Shown: positions 17,183 through 22,985 of the stretch, piece after piece
Layout of the letters: each line of letters starts with the position of its first letter
Position numbering within the stretch: position 1 is the stretch's first letter
Notes under the pieces: generated by a model
Databases searched by the model: none
What the model saw: the letters and a program-made list of their open reading frames with translations, nothing else
What the model was told of the DNA's origin: nothing
Program-made: the position numbers and the translations under genes
NCBI GenBank assembly: GCA_965603285.1
Contig: CBFDCK010000031.1
Span: 1-27,148 of the forward strand
Origin: JAUWPO01 sp965603285
Lineage (GTDB): Bacteria; Chloroflexota; Anaerolineae; Anaerolineales; UBA4823
DNA length: 27,148 bases
Direction: 5' to 3'

Positions 17183-18217
17183 ATGAAAAAATTCGATTAT
17201 CGTTTCTCATTTGGTCCGTGGAATATCCACGAAGGGGCTGATCCATTTGGTCCGGTTGTACGCGCCACTGTTCATTTTGAGAAAAAACTTGAAATACTTA
17301 AGGAGATGGGGTTTGATGCTATCCAGTTTCACGACGACGACGCGGTGCCTAATCTCGACGACCTCTCAGCCGTTGAGATTCGCACACAAGCCCGGGAAAT
17401 GCGGCAGAAGCTTGAAGACCAGGGATTGGTAGCAGAGTTTGTCGCTCCTCGTTTGTGGGAGCATCCGATGACTATCGATGGTGGTTTTTCAGCCAATGAT
17501 CCCCAGGCGCGCCGCTATGCCATAGAGCGCTCGAAGAAGGCTGTGGATATTGGACGTGAGATGAACACTGACTTGATGGTGCTCTGGCTGGCTCGAGAGG
17601 GCACGTATTTGAGGGAGTCCAAGGATGCTGTGCGCGCCACGAACCTCCTGTTGGAAGCTATAAATGGCCTGTTGGAATACGACAACGATCTGCGCATAGC
17701 CATTGAACCTAAGCCCAATGAACCTATGGATCTGGCATACATTCCAACCATTGGACACGCACTTGCTCTGGGCTATAAATCAGACCAACCTGAACGTGTT
17801 GGATGCTTGGTAGAATCTGCTCATGCGATTCTGGCTGGGTTAGATCCATCCGATGAGATGGCATTCTCGCTAGCTCTTGGAAAGTTGTGGAGCGTCCACC
17901 TGAATGATCAAAACGGACTAAAATTTGACCAGGATAGATCTTTCGGTTCAGTAGATATCCGCAGGGCTTTCAACCAGGTCAGGGTGCTGGATGAAAACAA
18001 ATTTTATCTAAATGGAATGATCGGTCTCGATGTGAAAGCCCTCCGAACACAGCCGGCAGAGGTTGCCACAAAGCACCTACGAAATAGCTTACGAACCTTC
18101 CTCCGTTTGGTGGAAGTCGTCCGATCGTTGGACCGTCAGAAAATGGAAATACTGATCTCGACTCGCGACTATGAGGAGTTAGACTGGCTGATCTTTACCA
18201 GTTTGGTGGGTGAATAG
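17183..18217 (+). CDS. Xylose-isomerase-like TIM-barrel enzyme with altered metal site
   Basis: 344 residues from the ATG at 17183, which has AAGGTG at 6 bases spacing; open sequence upstream is only overlap with the kinase. It matches XylA along its length: PWNIHEGADPFG, FHDDD (H50, D53: catalytic His/Asp), LWLAREG (substrate Trp), IEPKPNEP (E175, K177), VESAH (E211, H214), LKFDQD (D249, D251) and D283. In standard XylA the strand before KFDQD carries a metal-binding Asp (HIDLNGQ); here the aligned position is H239 (SVHLNDQNG). It should interconvert an aldose and a ketose using two divalent metals. It starts 10 bases after the kinase and precedes the aldolases, giving an isomerase-kinase-aldolase order if the substrate is an aldose. 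It is shorter than typical XylA (about 390). Confidence 0.85.
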   Translation: MKKFDYRFSFGPWNIHEGADPFGPVVRATVHFEKKLEILKEMGFDAIQFHDDDAVPNLDDLSAVEIRTQAREMRQKLEDQGLVAEFVAPRLWEHPMTIDGGFSANDPQARRYAIERSKKAVDIGREMNTDLMVLWLAREGTYLRESKDAVRATNLLLEAINGLLEYDNDLRIAIEPKPNEPMDLAYIPTIGHALALGYKSDQPERVGCLVESAHAILAGLDPSDEMAFSLALGKLWSVHLNDQNGLKFDQDRSFGSVDIRRAFNQVRVLDENKFYLNGMIGLDVKALRTQPAEVATKHLRNSLRTFLRLVEVVRSLDRQKMEILISTRDYEELDWLIFTSLVGE

Positions 18218-18311
18218 AGAATTCTGGTAAATTATTAAATTATGGTCGCTGACGATACCTTATTTAAGATAACACGTAATTTGCCGGTTGTAGGTAGAAA
18301 TTGGAGCCCTT

Positions 18312-19109
18312 ATGGATAGCAAGACTTACCGAAAAAAAGAGTTCTTCAATCCAGCCGATCAGCGCAGCCTGATCGTGGACACCAGTGCATGTCTGTCGCT
18401 TGGACCGCTTCCGGGGCTCGAGAGTTTCAAACAAGCTGTGAAACCCTTTCTACATCTTATTGACGGGATTGTCACAAGCCCTGGACAGGCAAAGGTCCTA
18501 TCAGGACGAACGCATCAAGACGCTGCCCTTCTTGTGAGAGCAGACTGGACAAATGCCTTGCGTGGGCCAGAATTTGTCCTTCCTCCTGAAAAGATCGAAC
18601 ATATCAGCCTCATGAACACCTCCCAAGCGTTCGAACTCGGCGCCAGTGCCCTCGTCCTCTATTTCCTGCTGGGACATGAAGAGCAAATTGAGGCCGGATG
18701 CTTAAAAAGGACGGTCCAGCTTGCGATTGAGGGAAGTCAGATAGGGCTGCCGCTTATTATTGATGTGCAGCCTACCGGTGACCGGGTTGTCCTTCAAAGT
18801 AAGGCGGTTGAGCTGGGTGCGTCTTATGGACTCGAAGGAGGCGCTGACGGTATCGCAATTCCCTGGCCTGGGGTTGAATCCTTTAAAATAATAATCAAAA
18901 TGACTGCGGGAATGCCTGTCTGGGTAAAACCAAGGTCATTAGAAAATGTGAAAAATGAAATAGGTGAGGCGCTTCAATTGGGTGCTGCAGGATTGTGGCT
19001 TGACGAAAAAGTGTTCGCACATCCAGATGTAGCCGAGAGGATTGATTCCCTCAGCTCCCAAATCCACCCATCATTTGCCGTCAAAGAAGGATCACAGGAG
19101 AGCCTGTGA
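18312..19109 (+). CDS. DhnA/DeoC-class aldolase paralogue lacking the Schiff-base lysine
   Basis: 265 residues, class I aldolase barrel related to DhnA/FbaB. It aligns with the first 280 residues of the next gene: SPGQAKVL versus SPGQAVRL, VRADWTN versus VRADWMN, QAFELGASAL versus QALELGATAI. At the catalytic strand, where the neighbour has ALKIPYTGD, it has GIAIPWPGV, so the Schiff-base Lys is A182. The N-terminal DHG motif is DTS, and the phosphate-binding GG and GRN loops are replaced (VKPRSL, LDEKVF). It therefore cannot act as a class I aldolase. The ORF is intact, well conserved outside these sites and translationally coupled (TGATG) to the active paralogue, so a structural or regulatory subunit is likely. 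GGAG lies 6 bases before the ATG. Confidence 0.85.
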   Translation: MDSKTYRKKEFFNPADQRSLIVDTSACLSLGPLPGLESFKQAVKPFLHLIDGIVTSPGQAKVLSGRTHQDAALLVRADWTNALRGPEFVLPPEKIEHISLMNTSQAFELGASALVLYFLLGHEEQIEAGCLKRTVQLAIEGSQIGLPLIIDVQPTGDRVVLQSKAVELGASYGLEGGADGIAIPWPGVESFKIIIKMTAGMPVWVKPRSLENVKNEIGEALQLGAAGLWLDEKVFAHPDVAERIDSLSSQIHPSFAVKEGSQESL

Positions 19110-20401
19110 TGGGATCAGGACTACAGTCCAGAATGGACAGATTGTTCAACCGGCGTGGGGACGGGCGCGCCGTTTGTGTGGCTGCTGATCACGGTTACAT
19201 GAGTGACGTGACTCCAAATGTGGTTAAATTTCGCACAATCCTTGATCAGGTTATTCAGGGTGGAGTGGATGGCATTTTGCTCAGCCCAGGTCAGGCAGTG
19301 CGCCTCGCTCCTCAATTTCAAGATCGTGATGGACCGGCGATGATTGTGCGAGCAGATTGGATGAACATGCCCCGTTTAGGCACCTCGAACGTGACCAACG
19401 CTGTTCCTCAACGCCTGCTAGTCCACCAGAAGGTCATCACAGCTGCACAGGCTTTGGAGTTAGGTGCAACTGCAATAACCATTTATCTTTTCTTAGGTTA
19501 CAACGACAACATCGAAGCTGCCGGTATCGATATCTGTGCACGCTTCGCAGCCGAATGTCGTCAGGTCGGTTTGCCGTGCATCATGGAGCCGCTTGCTTAT
19601 GGCGGGCAGGTAACTGGCACCAACATTGTTGAAATCTTGACCCTTGGCGCCCGTATGTGTGTTGAGCTTGGCGCAGATGCATTGAAAATTCCCTATACAG
19701 GTGATGTGAAATCTTTCAGGTGGTTGGTGGAAATGGCGGATGTACCGGTGCTGGTGTTGGGAGGTGCCCGTTCTGAGTATGAAAGGGATGCCTTAGAGCT
19801 CTTTAGCGAGGGGTTGGAAGCCGGCGGCAGCGGTTGCCTGATGGGACGCAATGTCACAAAGTCGCCCAACCCGGGGCGTTTGGTCGAGCAGCTTTGTAGT
19901 ATCGCTCATAACGGTTTGTCAGTCGATCGTGCGTTGCGTATAGAGGAGTGGGATTTTTTGAGGTTGAAAACCTATCCCGCTAAATGCACTGGCTGCGATC
20001 TGTGTGTTACCGCATGCGTAGCCAGTCATAACACGGGTTCATACGGCACACACCTCGCCAGACTATCTATCATCCCCGCATCGCAATCCGGTGGACATAA
20101 AGTGATGTTCTGCACGCTATGCAGGAAGTGCCTTGATATCTGCCCTACTGATGCGCTGCGTTGGCATCCGCAGACAGGGGCTGTGGAACTGTTGGTCGAT
20201 AATTGCACCGCCTGCAGAGACTGCGTGGATGTGTGTCCAACCGGCGTGATATTTCACAATGTCAGCGGTATTCACACATCTTCTGGAAAGTATTTGGATT
20301 GGTATCCGATAGTATGTGATTTGTGCGCTGGCGAACCGGAGTGTGCCCGTGTTTGTCCGACCGGTGCGATCTTCATAGCTGAGCGGGTGGAATTGACATG
20401 A
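19109..20401 (+). CDS. Aldolase-polyferredoxin fusion: DhnA/DeoC-class aldolase with C-terminal 4x[4Fe-4S] module
   Basis: 430 residues from ATG 19109 (an in-frame GTG at 19106 also fits the AGGAG at 19096-19100). Residues about 1-275 form a class I aldolase with ADHG near the N-terminus, Schiff-base K193 in ALKIPYTGD, LGGARS and MGRNV phosphate loops. After a short linker (about 276-290) comes a ferredoxin module with four CxxCxxC/CxnCxxxC sets: CTGCDLCVTAC, CTLCRKCLDICP, CTACRDCVDVCP and CDLCAGEPECARVCP, 16 cysteines in all. This module resembles the Fe-S electron-wire subunit (AorA type) that partners AOR-family enzymes. The stop overlaps the AOR start (ATGATG). I infer that cleavage product passes to AOR and the electrons return into this chain. 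I know of no described aldolase-ferredoxin fusion. Confidence 0.9.
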   Translation: MGSGLQSRMDRLFNRRGDGRAVCVAADHGYMSDVTPNVVKFRTILDQVIQGGVDGILLSPGQAVRLAPQFQDRDGPAMIVRADWMNMPRLGTSNVTNAVPQRLLVHQKVITAAQALELGATAITIYLFLGYNDNIEAAGIDICARFAAECRQVGLPCIMEPLAYGGQVTGTNIVEILTLGARMCVELGADALKIPYTGDVKSFRWLVEMADVPVLVLGGARSEYERDALELFSEGLEAGGSGCLMGRNVTKSPNPGRLVEQLCSIAHNGLSVDRALRIEEWDFLRLKTYPAKCTGCDLCVTACVASHNTGSYGTHLARLSIIPASQSGGHKVMFCTLCRKCLDICPTDALRWHPQTGAVELLVDNCTACRDCVDVCPTGVIFHNVSGIHTSSGKYLDWYPIVCDLCAGEPECARVCPTGAIFIAERVELT

Positions 20402-22218
20402 TGAGCTTTAAGGAACGATCATATTGCGATCAGATTCTACGTGTGGATTTAACAAGCAGGAAGTTTGAAATATCCCCGCTTCCAGGTGATGCCATGCCTC
20501 TAATTTTGGGTGGTAAAGGATTGGGCGCCTGGCTGTTGGTCAAAGAGCAATCCCCCGGCGTTGAACCACTTTCACCCGACAACCGCATTATCTTCCACAA
20601 CGGTCCTCTGACCGGCACCAGCGCGCCAACAGCAGGTCGTTTTGGATGCACGACTCGCAGCCCAGCCACAGGCACATACTGCGATTCGTACTGCGGCGGT
20701 TATTGGGGGAGTACCCTTAAGTATGCCGGTTACGACGCCCTTGTATTATCCGGTAAGGCGAACATGCCAGTGCTATTAGTGATTGATAACGATCGGGTAG
20801 AACTCCGGGATGCCGCTCATCTGCTGGGTTTAAACGTCACAGAGACAACTGAGACTCTGAAGGAGGAATTCGGTCTCCACTGGCAGTCGCTCGTCATAGG
20901 ACCGCCAGGCGAAAAGCAGCGCAATATAGCAGGTATATTCAACGACACCCGTGCTCTTGCACGCGGTGGGGTGGGCGCTGTAATGGGGTCAAAGAACCTC
21001 AAAGCGATTGTCGCTCGTGGAACTGGGTATGTGCGTGTCAATGATCCGGTTGAGTACCAGCGCGCTTTGCAACTTGCGTTCCGTGCAGTTCGCATGTCTA
21101 GTGAAACAACACTGCTCAACCGCGAGGGCACAGCCAATATATTGGATATCATCAATGTGATGGGCGCACTTCCCACCCGTAATTTCCAGAGTGGTCAATT
21201 CGAATACGCTGCTTCACTGTCTGGTTCAGCATTCGCCGAGAATCATTGGGTGAAAGATTACGCTTGCTTCGGTTGCCCCATCGCATGCGGTAAATATACC
21301 CGCCCGTTGGAAGATGGAAAATTCATAGAAGGTCCGGAATACGAGACCATCTTTGCATTCGGACCAAACTGCGCCATCGGCGAGCGACAGACGGTCATCC
21401 GTTTAAACTGGTTGTGTGATGAGTATGGTCTGGATACGATCAGCGCGGGTGGCGTTGTAGGGTTTGTGATGGAGCTTTTTGAGCGTGGGATTGTCAGCGC
21501 TGCTGATCTCGATGGTATCGAACCGCGCTTCGGTGATCCCAGCGCGGCATTAGCACTGGTTGAAAAAATGGCAAAAGTCGAAGGATGCGGGCGTTGGTTG
21601 GCTCAAGGTGTGGCTGCTATCGCCGAACTGTATCCCGAAGCCCAGTCATTTGCCATGCATGTCAAGGGGCTCGAAATGCCTGCCTATCATCCAAATGCAG
21701 CTAAGGGCACCGCCCTGGCGTACGCCGTATCAGAACGGGGAGCTTGTCATCTGAGGGGGGCACCGCTGGGTGAATTGTTCAGCGGTTCAGCAGATCCGCT
21801 TTCTACCGGCGGGAAAGCCCAGCTATTTCGTGATCACCAGGCTGGCAAGGCGGTCTGGGACAGCGCCTGCTTGTGCTGCTTCCCTGGCTATGGGATGAAA
21901 CTCAAAGAATTGTGGCAGCTTGTCACTGCCGCGACCGGGTTTGATTATCCCACCGTCGCTGACCTGGAGTTGGTTGGTGAGCGCATTTCTACTCTTGCGC
22001 GTGTTTTCAATGTGGGTGCAGGCTTTGCACGCCAGCACGATACCCTCCCAGCCCGTAATTTAGAACAACCGCTTAAAGGTGGACCCGCTGATGGGCACGT
22101 TGTTGAACTCACTCCGATGCTAGATGAATATTACAACATCATGGGATGGGATGATAATGGCATCCCAACCGGGGATTGTTTGAACAGTCTAGACCTCTCA
22201 AACGCGCTTGATCTCTGA
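20398..22218 (+). CDS. Aldehyde:ferredoxin oxidoreductase family (tungsten/molybdenum bis-pterin) enzyme
   Basis: 606 residues, normal AOR length. The N-terminal domain carries the usual VDLTSRKFEI and GGKGLGAWLL segments and pterin-contact stretches. The proximal [4Fe-4S] ligands are C290, C293 and C297 (CFGCPIACGK) and a fourth from the CLCC cluster at 491-494; GPEYET and HLRGAP match conserved active-site regions. Family members oxidise aldehydes to acids (AOR, GAPOR, FOR) and pass two electrons to ferredoxin. Here the upstream gene supplies both an aldolase and a polyferredoxin, so the natural aldehyde is probably the aldolase product. ATGATG overlap couples translation; the start could also be the second ATG (20401). 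No pterin or tungstate genes are in the window. Substrate cannot be read directly. Confidence 0.93.
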   Translation: MMSFKERSYCDQILRVDLTSRKFEISPLPGDAMPLILGGKGLGAWLLVKEQSPGVEPLSPDNRIIFHNGPLTGTSAPTAGRFGCTTRSPATGTYCDSYCGGYWGSTLKYAGYDALVLSGKANMPVLLVIDNDRVELRDAAHLLGLNVTETTETLKEEFGLHWQSLVIGPPGEKQRNIAGIFNDTRALARGGVGAVMGSKNLKAIVARGTGYVRVNDPVEYQRALQLAFRAVRMSSETTLLNREGTANILDIINVMGALPTRNFQSGQFEYAASLSGSAFAENHWVKDYACFGCPIACGKYTRPLEDGKFIEGPEYETIFAFGPNCAIGERQTVIRLNWLCDEYGLDTISAGGVVGFVMELFERGIVSAADLDGIEPRFGDPSAALALVEKMAKVEGCGRWLAQGVAAIAELYPEAQSFAMHVKGLEMPAYHPNAAKGTALAYAVSERGACHLRGAPLGELFSGSADPLSTGGKAQLFRDHQAGKAVWDSACLCCFPGYGMKLKELWQLVTAATGFDYPTVADLELVGERISTLARVFNVGAGFARQHDTLPARNLEQPLKGGPADGHVVELTPMLDEYYNIMGWDDNGIPTGDCLNSLDLSNALDL

Positions 22219-22221
22219 AAT

Positions 22222-22965
22222 ATGGCAGCCGACCAGACAATCTTTATCTTAATGGCTGCAGTCGTGGCGTTCCTGATAGGTCTTTCTAAAGGCGGATTGG
22301 GTGGTATGCTGGGAGCGTTGGCAGTTCCGATGATGGCGCTCGTGATGCCCGCACGCGAAGTGATAGGTTTGGTGCTGCCCCTTCTGATGTTTGCCGACAT
22401 TTTTGCAGTAGCCCTGCACTGGAAGCGTTGGGACCGACGGCTAGTTATGCTGCTAATCCCCGGGGCAGTTGTGGGTGTAACAATCGGGACGTTTTTCATC
22501 ACAAACGCTCCTACAGGAGCCCTGCGTACATTCCTGGGAATAATTGTGCTCGCGTTTACGGCTTTTAAGCTGTTAGAAAACCGCATCCACGCTGCCTTGA
22601 AATATGAAGGGCGCAGTTGGCATGGTCTTTTGGCAGGGTCGGTCACGGGGTTCTCGTCCGCGCTGGCCCACACTGGTGGACCACCAGTCAGCATATACCT
22701 TCTTCTGCAAGATGTATCTCCGTCTATCTTCATCGCCACCTCAGCTTTATTCTTCATGCTCCTCAACTGGATCAAGGTGCCCTATTACTGGTATGCCCAA
22801 TTATTTGACTTTCAGAAGTTGGCTCAACTCGTCTGGATTTTGCCCCTGATCCCACTAGGTGTTTTGACTGGCAGGTGGATGGGTGATCGAGTGAGCAAGC
22901 AGACCTTTGAACGAATTATCGTGAGTTTGTTGGGAATAGCCGGAATTCTATTGGTGCTCACTTAA
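22222..22965 (+). CDS. TauE/SafE-family membrane exporter (sulfite/organosulfonate type)
   Basis: 247 residues with about eight hydrophobic segments. The N-terminal IGLSKGGLGGMLG and the mid-protein GFSSALAHTGGPP motif are the two hallmark repeats of the TauE/SafE (DUF81) family. Characterised members move sulfite, sulfoacetate or other small anions outward, but many are uncharacterised. The ATG lies three bases after the AOR stop with no Shine-Dalgarno, so it is most likely translated by coupling as the last gene of the operon. Export of an acid made by AOR would fit its place, and a sulfonate would fit its family; both are inference. The charged residues are few and sit in loops (WKRWDRR, ENRIHAALKYEGR). 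Confidence 0.9.
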   Translation: MAADQTIFILMAAVVAFLIGLSKGGLGGMLGALAVPMMALVMPAREVIGLVLPLLMFADIFAVALHWKRWDRRLVMLLIPGAVVGVTIGTFFITNAPTGALRTFLGIIVLAFTAFKLLENRIHAALKYEGRSWHGLLAGSVTGFSSALAHTGGPPVSIYLLLQDVSPSIFIATSALFFMLLNWIKVPYYWYAQLFDFQKLAQLVWILPLIPLGVLTGRWMGDRVSKQTFERIIVSLLGIAGILLVLT

Positions 22966-22971
22966 TTAATT

Positions 22972-22977
22972 TATAAT
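22972..22977 (+). promoter_or_regulatory. TATAAT -10 box placed for a leaderless transcript
   Basis: A perfect TATAAT ends 8 bases before the ATG of the P-type ATPase-like gene (22986), so the expected transcription start is at or within two bases of that ATG. No Shine-Dalgarno is present in the gap. The -35 is poor (TTGGTG at 15 bases). If real, the message would have no 5' leader. Confidence 0.4.
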
Positions 22978-22985
22978 CTATCATT

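Noticed and set aside
18242..18319. 25-codon open frame (starting MVADDTLFKI) overlapping the start of the pseudo-aldolase, possible leader peptide
   Set aside because: No ribosome-binding site, no recognisable attenuator hairpin, and its length is expected by chance.
22131..22775. Long minus-strand open frame opposite the AOR end and the TauE/SafE gene
   Set aside because: Low-complexity Arg/Ser/Ala-rich product complementary to a membrane protein gene, no ribosome-binding site; a shadow of the real gene.
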